A stretch of DNA of 64,000 nucleotides from Prolixibacter sp. NT017 (GCF_009617875.1 NZ_BLAV01000001.1:1674001-1738000); one strand, 5' to 3'. Positions 1 through 9,140 are shown, counted from the stretch's first letter. Numbers and translations are program-made. The notes: generated from the letters alone by a model not told the origin.

Positions 1-1131
1 CGGAAGAAAGTGTTCCAGTATTTTGGCTTTGAGCAGTACTTTGGCTTGCTTGTCGTTAACTTGAATTTCACCTTGTTCGCTTTCCGGAAGTTGAGCAAAC
101 AGTTGCCGGAATTGCACCCAGTCGGAAACAACGATGGCCAAATTCCGGATGTATCCTTTCTCAGTTATCTCCTCGAACGGTTTGACAATAAACGGAGCCA
201 GTTTATTGCGGAATCCCGATTTCTGATAACGGCTTTTGTAAGCATACGAACAGTAATTCACCGGCAGGTTGATTTGTTCCTGTTTCGTATACTCCAGAAT
301 TTTTAAAGCCGTAATCTCCGAATCGGGTAGAGTTACTCTCGGGCCATGGGCGAATTGAAAGTTTCGGTCGATTAGCTTTGGCAGATTGTAGGGCGTTAAT
401 CTCATCTGGTGCAGGTTCAGATGCGACAACCCGGCTTCGGCCAACTCTTTTACTGCTTTCTTTAATTGCTCGAGTTCATCAGGCACGGCCGGAACTTCCA
501 CTGTTACTACCGGAATGATGCCAATCGCTTGTTTCACCTTTTTTAGGTTATAGTTGGTCGCCCCGATGTCGAACCGGATTTCATTCAGGCCCAGTTCAGC
601 GAGTTCTTTCAGCTTTTGGGGTGTAGAAAGAATGCCATTGGTATACATCCAGATGTAGAGCTCGTTCCCAAATGCATCTCTCAACGCTTTCAGAAATGTT
701 TTTACACGCTCGAATGTCAGGAAAGGCTCGCCGCCACTAAAACTGACGCCTTTGAAGCCCATCTTTTTTATGTAGGCGACATACTCTTCCGGTGTGTGAA
801 AATCGATGGTTTGTGTTTCCGGTACGCCAATGGTTTCCTGTGGAGCAGGACAGTAAAAGCAATGTGCATTGCAACGGTTGTTGATGAAAAGACAGCTCCA
901 TTCGCCTGCACCGCAAAGCCGGCAGCCCGGCGATAGATTTCTGGTGTCGACTTTCGTTTCCTTAAATCCGGTTTGAATGTTGTCTTTTAGTCGTTCGAGG
1001 ATTTGGTCCCGTTCGGCTTCCAGTTCAATTGCTTCGTAATGCCCCAGCCATTTCAGCTGGTCGTAAAAAACACCATATTCCAGACGATTTCGTTCGACGA
1101 GATCGTTCCGGTACTTAATTAAGGCGTTCAT
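1..1131 (-). CDS. Radical SAM protein, C-terminus cut off by window edge
   Basis: The reverse strand is open from an ATG at 1131 to the window edge, giving 377 codons without a stop. A purine-rich GAGGAAA lies about 6 bases before the start. Residues 87-94 read CNAHCFYC, the CxxxCxxC signature that holds the catalytic 4Fe-4S cluster of radical SAM enzymes. It is preceded by further cysteines at 70, 73 and 80 (CRLCGAGEWSC), which could bind a second cluster or zinc. FSGGEPF about 30 residues later is the usual SAM-contacting GGE motif. Substrate is not recognisable. The next gene to the right is divergent, so this is probably the first gene of a leftward unit. Confidence 0.85.
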   Translation of the reverse strand, partial: MNALIKYRNDLVERNRLEYGVFYDQLKWLGHYEAIELEAERDQILERLKDNIQTGFKETKVDTRNLSPGCRLCGAGEWSCLFINNRCNAHCFYCPAPQETIGVPETQTIDFHTPEEYVAYIKKMGFKGVSFSGGEPFLTFERVKTFLKALRDAFGNELYIWMYTNGILSTPQKLKELAELGLNEIRFDIGATNYNLKKVKQAIGIIPVVTVEVPAVPDELEQLKKAVKELAEAGLSHLNLHQMRLTPYNLPKLIDRNFQFAHGPRVTLPDSEITALKILEYTKQEQINLPVNYCSYAYKSRYQKSGFRNKLAPFIVKPFEEITEKGYIRNLAIVVSDWVQFRQLFAQLPESEQGEIQVNDKQAKVLLKAKILEHFLP

Positions 1132-1347
1132 CTTTTATTTCCTCATGAAACCTAACGATATCAATGTTTAGCTCTATTCGGTTATACGAAAAAAGCGAGC
1201 AAATATATCGAATTTTCCAATCAGAATTTCAGCCGGAACCAGTATTCATCGTACGGATGATTAAATAGATTCATTCTTGTTTTTTTGAATTAGGGACACC
1301 ATTTTTTCATCGCATAGGATTTGAGATCCTTCACCCGTAGGGAGTTC

Positions 1348-2427
1348 ATGAAAAAATCCTTTATTTTCTCCTTCGCATTCCTTATCTTCTTATGGATAGA
1401 GTTATGCTTAGAACGTTTTCGTCTGACAATCATCATAACCAGTTTTAATCTCATGTTAATTATAAATAAGTGGTGTGCTTTTTTCAATCCGGAACGGTTC
1501 CAGGGATGGGGGCGCAAAAGGCGTTATTTCGAGGGCTGGTACTATAAGATGGTTAGCGCAGATGAAACTAAAGCTATTGCTGTTATTCCGGGTATTGCGA
1601 TGGATGAAGCCGGAAAAAAGCAAGCCTTTATTCAGGTTCTTGACGGACAAAAACATACTTCCGAATACTTTCGTTTCGATGCGGAACAGTTCCGGCCGCA
1701 GGCACGAAAATTCCAATTCTCGATTGCCGGCAATCATTTTTCATTTGATACAATACATTTAGAATTGCCCGCCCTTTCAGGCGAATTGCATTTCTCGGGT
1801 ATGATTTCCTGGCCAAAGCCCTGGTATTCGCCGGGAATTATGGGCCCCTACGCGTTCGTGCCTTTTATGGAATGTTACCATGGAATCGTCAGTATGGATC
1901 ACTGCATCGAGGGGAAGCTGCAGTGGAATGGTGGATCTGTTGACTTTTTTGGTGGACGAGGTTATACTGAGAAGGATTGGGGACGGTCGTTTCCCAGTGC
2001 GTATATCTGGATGCAAAGCAACCATTTTTCCCGTCCGGGAATTTCTCTGAAGCTTTCTGTCGCGAACATTCCCTGGATACGAAAAGCTTTTGTAGGATTC
2101 ATAGCCGGTTTGTGGTTGGACGGGAGATTAATTCGTTTTACGACATACAACAAGTCGGTTTTGCGTAAGTCTTCAGTCTCAGCAGAAATGGTTGAATTGA
2201 TCATTGAAAATCGGAGCTACCGGCTTGGGATTCGCGCCTGTCGGGAAAAAGCTACAGAGCTGGCTTCACCTATTCATGGATTTATGGAAGGAAGGATTGA
2301 AGAAAGCATGACTGCGAACATTGATGTGGAGCTGTTCGATAGAAAAAGAAGGGTGATAGTATTTAAGGATACCGGGCGAAATGCTGGTCTGGAGGTAGCC
2401 GGAAATATTCAGGAAATTATCCTCTGA
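1348..2427 (+). CDS. Tocopherol cyclase-like protein
   Basis: The 359-residue protein has a hydrophobic N-terminal segment (about residues 3-35), then the block FQGWGRKRRYFEGWYYK, which resembles the start of the tocopherol-cyclase-like family (PF14249). GPYAFVPFMECYHG and GRGYTEKDWG further on also fit that family. Plant members cyclise tocopherol precursors. Bacterial members are mostly uncharacterised and may act on lipids or quinones, so a cyclase reaction is not claimed. The ATG at 1348 follows AGGGAG; a TTG at 1321 and an ATG at 1453, which would remove the hydrophobic segment, are alternatives. It stands alone between a divergent radical SAM gene and a small hypothetical gene. Confidence 0.7.
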   Translation: MKKSFIFSFAFLIFLWIELCLERFRLTIIITSFNLMLIINKWCAFFNPERFQGWGRKRRYFEGWYYKMVSADETKAIAVIPGIAMDEAGKKQAFIQVLDGQKHTSEYFRFDAEQFRPQARKFQFSIAGNHFSFDTIHLELPALSGELHFSGMISWPKPWYSPGIMGPYAFVPFMECYHGIVSMDHCIEGKLQWNGGSVDFFGGRGYTEKDWGRSFPSAYIWMQSNHFSRPGISLKLSVANIPWIRKAFVGFIAGLWLDGRLIRFTTYNKSVLRKSSVSAEMVELIIENRSYRLGIRACREKATELASPIHGFMEGRIEESMTANIDVELFDRKRRVIVFKDTGRNAGLEVAGNIQEIIL

Positions 2428-2498
2428 GGACTTTACGGATAAAGTGCCATATTTTTCTTTACTTCACTTCCACGGAATAACGAAATGTAATCGATTGT

Positions 2499-2870
2499 AT
2501 GAATCTTCCCGATATACACAATGATAATGTAGCCCGATTCCTCGATAGCACGGCTGTTGTCCAGGAAACTGCCGAGCAAATCATGAAGGACTTTGCCATG
2601 TTTGGCATTACCATCACTTTCTCAGGAAATACGGATCATGCATACCACGAATTACATGAGCAGTTGGTCGATCAGATTCGTCATCTGCTAACCAATGATT
2701 ATCAACGGCTTTTGTCGGTGCTTTACCAGGTGGATATTACGCAAAGGGAAATTACACAGGCCGGTTTGGATTTGCCCGATTATAATGAGATGGAGGTATT
2801 GGCTCATCAGATTATCGTGCGTGATTTGAAGAAGGTGCTGACCCGACGTTATTTCAAATCACAAGGGTGA
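2499..2870 (+). CDS. Hypothetical protein, 123 aa
   Basis: I do not recognise a family. The 123-residue product is soluble, acidic and mostly helical, without a signal peptide or membrane segment. A Leu/Ile-rich C-terminal half ends in a basic tail (DLKKVLTRRYFKSQG). It begins 72 bases after the tocopherol-cyclase-like gene on the same strand, so the two may be co-transcribed. It is followed by the terminator of the convergent non-coding RNA. Codon use looks like that of the neighbours and no overlapping ORF is better, so it is probably a real gene of unknown function. Confidence 0.6.
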   Translation: MNLPDIHNDNVARFLDSTAVVQETAEQIMKDFAMFGITITFSGNTDHAYHELHEQLVDQIRHLLTNDYQRLLSVLYQVDITQREITQAGLDLPDYNEMEVLAHQIIVRDLKKVLTRRYFKSQG

Positions 2871-2890
2871 TGTAGTTTCAAATGAACCGT

Positions 2891-2936
2891 ATAAAAACAC
2901 AAATGGGAACCATTCTTTGACGAATAGTTCCCATTT
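2891..2936 (-). terminator. Terminator of RNA copy 1
   Basis: On the minus strand AATGGGAAC and GTTCCCATT form a perfect 9-bp stem, followed within a few bases by TTTTT. The same stem closes the second copy with a different loop (AATAGTTC arm kept, loop altered), which supports a conserved terminator hairpin. Confidence 0.75.
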
Positions 2937-3432
2937 CGCTGTTGAAGTTTGCACTTCACAGTGTCAGGTTACGGTTATTGTGGCCGGCTACATGACCGTC
3001 CGAAGACTTTCTTGCAACCTCAGGCTCTTGGATAATGTTTGTTACAACATCATCTTCAAGCTGTCCCTTCGGCGTCCCGGGAGGACACCTTCCCGGACGA
3101 AGCTTCTTTCAGGCTATCTCTGTCTATCTGTTCCGAAGAACTGATTGACAGTCGATGAAGTGAAACAGGAAATAAATCCTTTGTTCCGGCTTCTTTCTGC
3201 AAACATTAACCGGAGTTGCTGTTGCAGAGCCATCAGATTCAGTTTTGAAATGAACGTTTCCGTTTATCCGCGACCGACTGGTAGTTCGATTGGATGTTAC
3301 TCCTTTCGCTTTCCAGGCTTCAGCTCCTTCAACAAGCAGGTTTTGCAACCTGAACGATCGGAATCGGGCCCCAATTAAGTGACTTTTTTCTTCTCCTTGT
3401 TTCCGGCGCGACCTTTTATCGCTCACCTGATA
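2893..3432 (-). ncRNA. Structured ~540-nt RNA, copy 1 (unassigned family)
   Basis: This stretch is repeated at 5153-5688 with about 88% identity. Both copies are bounded by a promoter and a terminator hairpin. Small hairpins with stable loops are visible: CAGGTT-GCAA-AACCTG, AACG-GAAA-CGTT, GTC-TTCG-GAC and TGAAGT-GCAA-ACTTCA. The 7-bp stem near 3066-3084 (GGTGTCC / GGACGCC) is replaced in copy 2 by GGTAATC / GAATACC with the same 5-nt loop length, so several pairs co-vary. AGGTTGC / GTAACCT becomes AGGTTAC / GTAACCT. A GTG-started reading frame of 70-100 codons exists, but the two copies differ in it by mostly non-synonymous changes and a frameshift. I therefore call it RNA. It lacks the RNase P, tmRNA, 6S and group II signatures I know. 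Confidence 0.65.
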
Positions 3433-3436
3433 TATG

Positions 3437-3466
3437 CAAATTACAATGTTTTATTTATCAGGCAAG
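3437..3466 (-). promoter_or_regulatory. Promoter of RNA copy 1
   Basis: Read on the minus strand, TTG at 3466 is followed after 19 bases by TAATTTG (3443-3437). This is close to the Bacteroidota TTTG-N19-TAnnTTTG promoter. The same spacing is kept in copy 2. Confidence 0.6.
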
Positions 3467-3610
3467 TGTTTTTAGCAAAACAAAATCAACGAAAAACAAA
3501 CAAGAGATATTAACAATTGTTGATAACGCTTGTAGGCCTTGTTTCTATTGATTGTTTGGGATTGCTGGGGCCGGATCTTCAGCAACAATCGGTAGAGCTA
3601 AGGAGAAAAA

Positions 3611-5050
3611 TTATTCGCTAATAATGGTCAATCGCCCTTCTTTTTGGGGATGCAACACTTTATTTTTCAGTGCGTAGTGTTTGAGTGCTTCGTAATCCAA
3701 CATTGCTTTCGGATTATTTTCACCGATGATTCTCTGGAATTGATTCGGTGTCCGGTTCAGAATGTAGTTATTCAGCGTGACGGAAATTGAATCATTGGGA
3801 GGTAGGGGAGTTCCGTTTCGATAAACTGAAAGGGAATCACTTTCCAGTTGGTAGGTGTATTTTATGCCGGAAACCTGAAAGAGTTGCCCTGTTTTACTGT
3901 TCACGTTGGCTTTGATTAGTTTCTCCAATTGGTTTCCGGTTATTTTTACCAGGCATAGCTTATTCCCGAAAGGCAATAATGAACGGGCAGACTTCAGTGT
4001 GAAAGTCCCTGCGGGAACATTGGCGCGAATGCCTCCGCCATTGATGAGTGCTACATCGGAATGATACGCCGCCCGAAAAGCATCGGCAATCAGGTTGCCG
4101 GTAGCGCTTTCACCCGTAATTCCTTCCCGGAAGGAGAGAGGAACTTCCAGCCGGGCCAGTGGTTCCGAAAGCTTTTGATTCATATCGTTCCGATAAAATA
4201 CTTCGAGTTTGCGAAGTTGCGGGTCGGACGAGACTGTTGAGTCCAACGGAATGATTTCGACAGATGGCCTTCCTGTTTTCCGGAGGATAACATGTGCAAC
4301 CGAACTCATATTTCCCGCCGGAGCGATAATCGGGCGTTTTCCCTGGTAAAATACATTGCTGTTGTATTCATGCTCTTCTTCCGTAAAAACGAAGTCAATT
4401 TGAGGAAATGCGTTGAGTAATTTTCTGTTGGTTTCCAGGTCGGTTTGTGTAACGGCAATAATCCAGTCAGGGTGCTGCGATTTTATCTGAGGTAAAACTT
4501 CGGATATGGCTTTCTTCAAATTTTCCTGGACAACGCCTCCGTCATTTAACGTTGTGTTCATTGCGTCTGTTAAGCCGATAAAGGCAACCCGGATGCCGTT
4601 AAAATTGTGAATGATGTAATGGGGAACATCGGCGAACGGTTTCCCAGAAGGAGACTGAAGATTGGTTGAAAACCACTTGAATTTGGACTTTTTGACGAGT
4701 GAGGCGGCGTGAGCGGAACCAAAATCAAATTCGTGCTGACCAAAATTGCAAAGGTCGAGCGGAATTTGATTAAAAGCCCGAATCATCGGCCAGCCTTTGT
4801 ACATTCCTCCGAATAAAACACCTCCGGCCAAATCTCCACCGTGAATCAGGAAGGTATTCTGATTTTCTTGCCGGATGCTGTCTGTTATTGTTTTCAGACG
4901 GGCGACACCGCCTCGTCCGCCGGGAACATCTTCTACAGGAAAGATGCGATGGGCATCGGTGAAATAAAGCAAATCGACTTGTTGGGCTTTTGCTTTTGAT
5001 GTTATTCCTAACATTATCAGCAGAAGAATAGAGATAAGTTGCCGCATCAC
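3611..5050 (-). CDS. Secreted 5'-nucleotidase / UshA-type metallophosphatase
   Basis: The 479-residue protein starts with a signal peptide (MMRQLISILLLIMLGITSKA). The N-terminal calcineurin-like phosphoesterase domain shows FTDAH (DxH), HGGD and GQHEFDFG metal-site blocks. The C-terminal 5'-nucleotidase domain shows SATGNLIADAFR and INGGGIRANVPAG, which bind the nucleotide base and close the lid. Function should be periplasmic dephosphorylation of nucleotides or related esters. The usual GNHE block has Gln in place of the metal-ligand Asn, which may alter activity. The gene sits alone between the two RNA copies, all in the same direction. Confidence 0.88.
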   Translation of the reverse strand: MMRQLISILLLIMLGITSKAKAQQVDLLYFTDAHRIFPVEDVPGGRGGVARLKTITDSIRQENQNTFLIHGGDLAGGVLFGGMYKGWPMIRAFNQIPLDLCNFGQHEFDFGSAHAASLVKKSKFKWFSTNLQSPSGKPFADVPHYIIHNFNGIRVAFIGLTDAMNTTLNDGGVVQENLKKAISEVLPQIKSQHPDWIIAVTQTDLETNRKLLNAFPQIDFVFTEEEHEYNSNVFYQGKRPIIAPAGNMSSVAHVILRKTGRPSVEIIPLDSTVSSDPQLRKLEVFYRNDMNQKLSEPLARLEVPLSFREGITGESATGNLIADAFRAAYHSDVALINGGGIRANVPAGTFTLKSARSLLPFGNKLCLVKITGNQLEKLIKANVNSKTGQLFQVSGIKYTYQLESDSLSVYRNGTPLPPNDSISVTLNNYILNRTPNQFQRIIGENNPKAMLDYEALKHYALKNKVLHPQKEGRLTIISE

Positions 5051-5149
5051 CTGACCGGATTAAGATTTTGGCGTGAAAATAGAAAAAATGGTTGATGTGT
5101 TGGAGAGAAAAGAATTGGTAAAAACAAAGGGGGGAGGAAGGATGAGGCT

Positions 5150-5191
5150 ATAAAACACAAATGGGAACCATTCGGAGGAATAGTTCCCATT
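5150..5191 (-). terminator. Terminator of RNA copy 2
   Basis: The minus strand carries AATGGGAAC, a short loop (TATTCCTCCGAATG), then GTTCCCATT and TTTTA. The stem is identical to that of copy 1. Confidence 0.7.
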
Positions 5192-5688
5192 TCGCTGTTG
5201 AAGTTTTCACTTCACAGTGTCAGGTTACGGTTATTGTGGCCGGCTACATGACTGTCCGAAGACTTTCTTGTAACCTGAGGCTTTTGGACAACGTTTGTTA
5301 CAACATCATCTTCAAGCTGTCCATTCGGTATTCACGAAGATTACCTTCCCGGACGAAGCATCTTTCAAGCTATCTCTGTTTTCGTGTTCCGAAGAACGGT
5401 TCAACAGGCGATGAAGACGTCTTGGGAAATGATTCCTTGTTTTCATCTTCTTTCTGCAACATTAACCGGAGTTGCTGCTGTAGAGCTTTGAGATTCAGTT
5501 TTGAAATGAACGTTTCCGTTTATCCGTGACTGACTGGTAGTTCGATTGGATTTTACTCCTTTCGCTTTCCAGGCTTCAGCTCCTTCAACAAGCAGGTTTT
5601 GCAACCTGGATGATCGGAATCGAGCCTCAATTAAGTGACTTTTTTCTTCTCCTTGTTTCCGGCGCGACCTTTTATCGCTCACCTGATG
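5153..5688 (-). ncRNA. Structured ~540-nt RNA, copy 2
   Basis: This is the second copy of the unit at 2893-3432, in the same orientation and upstream of the 5'-nucleotidase gene. The similarity starts just upstream of the promoter (to about 5783) and ends at the terminator hairpin. All tetraloop hairpins of copy 1 are kept; the 3'-terminal one changes GCAA to GAAA, which keeps the GNRA class. The co-varying stem at 5321-5339 has loop TTCGT instead of TCCCG. The reading frame that spans copy 1 is interrupted here after 79 codons. Tandem copies of a 0.5-kb RNA flanking one gene suggest duplication of the RNA locus. Confidence 0.65.
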
Positions 5689-5692
5689 AATG

Positions 5693-5722
5693 CAAATTAC
5701 GACGAATCAGTTATTTGTCAAA
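5693..5722 (-). promoter_or_regulatory. Promoter of RNA copy 2
   Basis: On the minus strand TTTG at 5722-5719 is followed by a 19-base spacer and TAATTTG at 5699-5693, with the same geometry as copy 1 although the spacer sequence has diverged. Confidence 0.6.
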
Positions 5723-5844
5723 TGTTTTTGGCAAAACAAAATCAACGAGAAACAAACAGGAGATATGAACAATTGTTAGTAAGTACTTCAGTCCCTTTGT
5801 TTAAGCCATCTTTGAGATGTTATCAGCGTGAAAAATTCGGTTGT

Positions 5845-6252
5845 TTAATCGAAAGGGGGTTGTTGACGGCGTGATTTTTTCTCCGAATGTTGCTTTTTAT
5901 TTTCCAACCTTCGGCGGCGTGAAGCCAATGTAGGACGGGTTGCTTTTCTTCGCTTTTGTGGTGTAAGTGCATGATTGATGAGGCGATAGAACCGGTCAAT
6001 TACTTTTTCTTTGTTTTTCAGTTGAGAGCGATCATTCTGTTCGGTCAGTATCAGTTCGCCTTCCTTGTTCATCCGGTTTGCCAGCTTGCGTATCAATATG
6101 GCTTTTTCGTCGGTGGACAATAACCCGGACGATTCGATGTGGAATCGAAGTTCCACTTTTGTATTCACCTTATTCACATTTTGCCCACCTGCTCCGCTAC
6201 TGCGCGAAGCACTAAATTTTAGTTCCGGCATGAAATTACGATGGACTAACAT
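5845..6252 (-). CDS. arfB: Alternative ribosome-rescue factor ArfB (GGQ peptidyl-tRNA hydrolase)
   Basis: The 135-residue protein carries SRSSGAGGQNVNKVNTKVELRF near the N-terminus. Its GGQ hydrolyses peptidyl-tRNA on stalled ribosomes, as in class I release factors. The length, the lack of codon-recognition domains and the basic tail rich in Lys/Arg (RRRRLENKKQHSEKKSRRQQ) are those of ArfB/YaeJ, whose tail enters the empty mRNA channel. The start at 6252 gives the usual short N-terminal extension. It is a single gene; the next gene to the right is divergent. Confidence 0.92.
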   Translation of the reverse strand: MLVHRNFMPELKFSASRSSGAGGQNVNKVNTKVELRFHIESSGLLSTDEKAILIRKLANRMNKEGELILTEQNDRSQLKNKEKVIDRFYRLINHALTPQKRRKATRPTLASRRRRLENKKQHSEKKSRRQQPPFD

Positions 6253-6440
6253 GATATTGGTGTTTTATTGAGCAAAGATAATGGATCGAGTCCTGATTCC
6301 TGATAAGAAGAGGGCATTTTCCTCCGATAAATGCCTTTCAGCTTAACAATAATTCAATTCTATTAATATTTTTTAAACAGGTTAAAGTAAACTACTCTTT
6401 GTGCTCAATTGTTTTTCTGTTGATTTAAAATGAATGCCTT

Positions 6441-8918
6441 ATGAACGGAAACAATGCAGTGGAATCGGAACTTAATGACCTGACCATTGATGAACTAAAA
6501 GAAAAACTTCAAACTTCCGAAAAAGGCTTGTCCTCCGAAGAAGCGTCGAATCGACTGAGCCAATACGGGCCTAACAGTCTAAATGAACACAAACAGAATC
6601 CCGTACTCAAATTTCTGAAAAGTTTTTGGGGACCTATTCCCTGGATGATTGAAATTGCAGCGATTTTATCGGCTGTTATTCATCACTGGGAAGACTTCTG
6701 GATTATTTCTGCCTTGCTGGTACTGAACGCGATTGTTGGCTTTTGGCAGGAGCACAAAGCTGACAATGCTATTGAGCTGCTAAAAAAGAAACTGGCACTA
6801 AAGTCACGCGTTATCCGCGACGGTAAATGGGCCGAACTTCCGGCCGGTCAGTTGGTGCCGGGTGATGTGATCCGTCTGCGGCTGGGCGATGTGGTTCCGG
6901 CTGACGTAAAGTTAACCAAAGGAGATTATTTGCAACTGGATGAATCTTCATTGACCGGGGAGTCGTTGCCGGTTGAGAAGAAGGCTTCTGAAATGGCTTA
7001 TTCCGGCTCGGTTGTCAAGCAAGGTGAAATGAACGGAATTGTGACTGCCACCGGAATGAATACGTTCTTTGGGAAAACGGCTAAACTGGTTCAGGAAGCG
7101 AAAACGACCAGTCACTTTCAGCGTGCGGTGATTAAAATCGGAAACTATCTGATTGTTTTTGCCTTCGTGCTGGTTTCGCTCATTTTCATCGTGTCTCTTT
7201 TCCGGGGCGAGAGTATGCTTCACTTTATTCAGTTTGCGTTGGTATTGATGGTAGCTGCTATTCCTGCAGCTATGCCGGCAGTTCTCTCGGTTACGATGGC
7301 TGTCGGGGCATCGGCGCTGGCACGGAAAGAGGCCATTGTCAGCAAGCTTGCTTCCATTGAAGAGATGGCCGGAATGGACATTCTTTGTTCGGATAAAACA
7401 GGAACCATTACTAAAAATGAGTTGACTCTGGCTGACGTAGTACCTTTCGATAATTTCGAGGTTAATGACGTATTGACACTGGCCACGCTGGCTTCTAATG
7501 AGGAAGACCGCGATCCGATTGACACGGCGATTATTGATCGAACGAAAGCTGAAGAAGCAAATAAAAAGCGTCTGAATGACATTGAAGTTGTCGATTTCAA
7601 ACCTTTCGATCCGGTTATCAAACATACCGAGGCGAAAGTGAAAGAAGGCACTTCGGAATATCAGGTGGCCAAAGGTGCACCACAAGCTATTCTTTCTCTT
7701 ATCTCGAATCCTGGTAAGGTGAAAGAACAAGTCGATAATCAGGTGGAAGCTTTCGCCGAAAAAGGATATCGTGCGCTCGGCGTAGCCCGCACCGATGAAA
7801 AAGGAACCTGGCAATATGCCGGTATGATACCGTTATATGATCCGCCACGTGATGACTCGGCTGAAACTATCAAAACAGCCCAGGAAATGGGAGTCGAAGT
7901 GAAAATGGTAACAGGCGATCATACGGCTATCGCGAAAGAAACTGCCGATCTGGTGGGTTTGAAAAGGAACATCAAAAACACAGATGCCATCATGCAGCCT
8001 TCCGAACGAATGGCATTGAAAGAGATTGAAGAAGCCAACGGTTTTGCCCAGGTTTTCCCGGAACATAAGTACCATATTGTCGAGATACTGCAGCATAACG
8101 ATCACATCGTTGGAATGACAGGAGATGGTGTGAACGATGCTCCCGCTTTGAAGAAAGCCGATGTGGGAATTGCTGTTGCCGGAGCAACGGATGCTGCGAA
8201 ATCGGCTGCGTCCATCGTGCTAACGAAACCCGGATTATCGGTTATTATCGACGCGATAAAAGAGAGCCGGAAGATTTTCCAGCGAATGAATAACTATTCC
8301 ATATATCGTATTGCAGAGACCATTCGTGTGCTGTTGTTCATCACATTGTCGATTATCGCGTTTAACTTCTATCCGGTTACTGCCCTGATGATTGTTCTGT
8401 TGGCTCTTTTGAATGACGCGCCGATTATGACCATCGCGGTAGACAATGTGAGGTATTCCCGTACACCCGACAAATGGAATATGCGTACTACATTGGGAAT
8501 CGCTACTTTTCTGGGAGTAGTTGGTGTTTTCTTTACCTTTGCCCTCTTTTTTGTTGGTAAAGAGATGCTGCATTTGAGCGATGCCGTGCTTCAACCGTTT
8601 ATCTATCTGAAATTATCGGTTGCCGGACAGCTGACAGTGTTCATGGCACGCACCAGAGGACACTTTTGGTCGGTAAAACCCTCCAAAGCATTAATGATTG
8701 CTTTTATCAGTACACAAATCGTTGCTACACTCATAACTGTCAATGGTTTCCTGATGCCGGCCATGGGATGGAAACTGGCCGCTTTGATTTGGGGATGGGC
8801 TCTTCTTGAACTGGTTGTAACCGATGCATTGAAAGTACGGATGCTGAAAGTACTGGATCATAGTAATGTTCATTTCCGGAACTACAAACACTGGGGGCGT
8901 CATTCGGTGCGCGGATGA
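6441..8918 (+). CDS. Plasma-membrane proton-exporting P-type ATPase (type IIIA)
   Basis: The 825-residue product has all P-type ATPase landmarks in order: LTGES (actuator), CSDKTGTIT with the phosphorylated Asp, the KGAP nucleotide-binding block, MVTGDH, and GDGVNDAPALKKADVGIAV. About ten membrane segments flank them. Length and the N-terminal cation-ATPase domain match the plasma-membrane H+-ATPases of fungi, plants and some bacteria. The likely role is ATP-driven proton export for pH homeostasis or for building membrane potential. Its 3' end overlaps the convergent zinc-ribbon gene by 19 bases. Substrate assignment rests on family resemblance only. Confidence 0.88.
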   Translation: MNGNNAVESELNDLTIDELKEKLQTSEKGLSSEEASNRLSQYGPNSLNEHKQNPVLKFLKSFWGPIPWMIEIAAILSAVIHHWEDFWIISALLVLNAIVGFWQEHKADNAIELLKKKLALKSRVIRDGKWAELPAGQLVPGDVIRLRLGDVVPADVKLTKGDYLQLDESSLTGESLPVEKKASEMAYSGSVVKQGEMNGIVTATGMNTFFGKTAKLVQEAKTTSHFQRAVIKIGNYLIVFAFVLVSLIFIVSLFRGESMLHFIQFALVLMVAAIPAAMPAVLSVTMAVGASALARKEAIVSKLASIEEMAGMDILCSDKTGTITKNELTLADVVPFDNFEVNDVLTLATLASNEEDRDPIDTAIIDRTKAEEANKKRLNDIEVVDFKPFDPVIKHTEAKVKEGTSEYQVAKGAPQAILSLISNPGKVKEQVDNQVEAFAEKGYRALGVARTDEKGTWQYAGMIPLYDPPRDDSAETIKTAQEMGVEVKMVTGDHTAIAKETADLVGLKRNIKNTDAIMQPSERMALKEIEEANGFAQVFPEHKYHIVEILQHNDHIVGMTGDGVNDAPALKKADVGIAVAGATDAAKSAASIVLTKPGLSVIIDAIKESRKIFQRMNNYSIYRIAETIRVLLFITLSIIAFNFYPVTALMIVLLALLNDAPIMTIAVDNVRYSRTPDKWNMRTTLGIATFLGVVGVFFTFALFFVGKEMLHLSDAVLQPFIYLKLSVAGQLTVFMARTRGHFWSVKPSKALMIAFISTQIVATLITVNGFLMPAMGWKLAALIWGWALLELVVTDALKVRMLKVLDHSNVHFRNYKHWGRHSVRG

Positions 8919-9133
8919 TGCCCTTTCGAACTTGTTTTGAAAGAAGGTGGTCTGACGGGAACGATTTCAATCACTTCGTCACAAGCGGCACACAGGTAAC
9001 GCTCACAGCCGGTACAGGCAAAACAGTTGCTGCAATATCTGCGTAAGTCAGCTTTGGCAAACTCTTCTCCGCAGTGCGGACAGGTGACTGTATGCTGTTT
9101 GTGTTTAGACATGTCGGCTTTAGTTGGATTCAT
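8900..9133 (-). CDS. Small zinc-ribbon protein
   Basis: This 77-residue protein has four CxxC-like knuckles: CPHCGEEF, CSNC, CTGC and CAAC. It probably binds two zinc ions as a pair of ribbons. It has no other domain, so nucleic-acid or protein binding cannot be told apart. I start it at the ATG at 9133, because an upstream frame extension to 9163 would pass through the terminator. An ATG at 9112 (MSKHKQ) is an equally good start. It converges on and overlaps the proton ATPase gene. Confidence 0.6.
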   Translation of the reverse strand: MNPTKADMSKHKQHTVTCPHCGEEFAKADLRRYCSNCFACTGCERYLCAACDEVIEIVPVRPPSFKTSSKGHHPRTE

Positions 9134-9140
9134 AAAAATA

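Noticed and set aside
616..936. Plus-strand ORF over the radical SAM gene
   Set aside because: It is antisense to a frame with clear radical SAM motifs and codes nothing recognisable.
3124..3426. Reading frame in RNA copy 1 (and 5443-5682 in copy 2) as a conserved basic protein
   Set aside because: Between the copies most differences change amino acids and the frame shifts after about 75 codons, while RNA stems and tetraloops are kept. The start would be GTG without a clear ribosome site.
2893..3432. RNase P RNA, tmRNA, 6S RNA or group II intron as identity of the repeated RNA
   Set aside because: I found no GAGGAAAGTCC-type P4 core, no tmRNA acceptor/T-arm ends, no 6S bubble and no group II domain V hairpin.
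6948..7814. Long minus-strand ORF inside the proton ATPase
   Set aside because: It is the antisense shadow of a strongly conserved P-type ATPase region, with no motif of its own.
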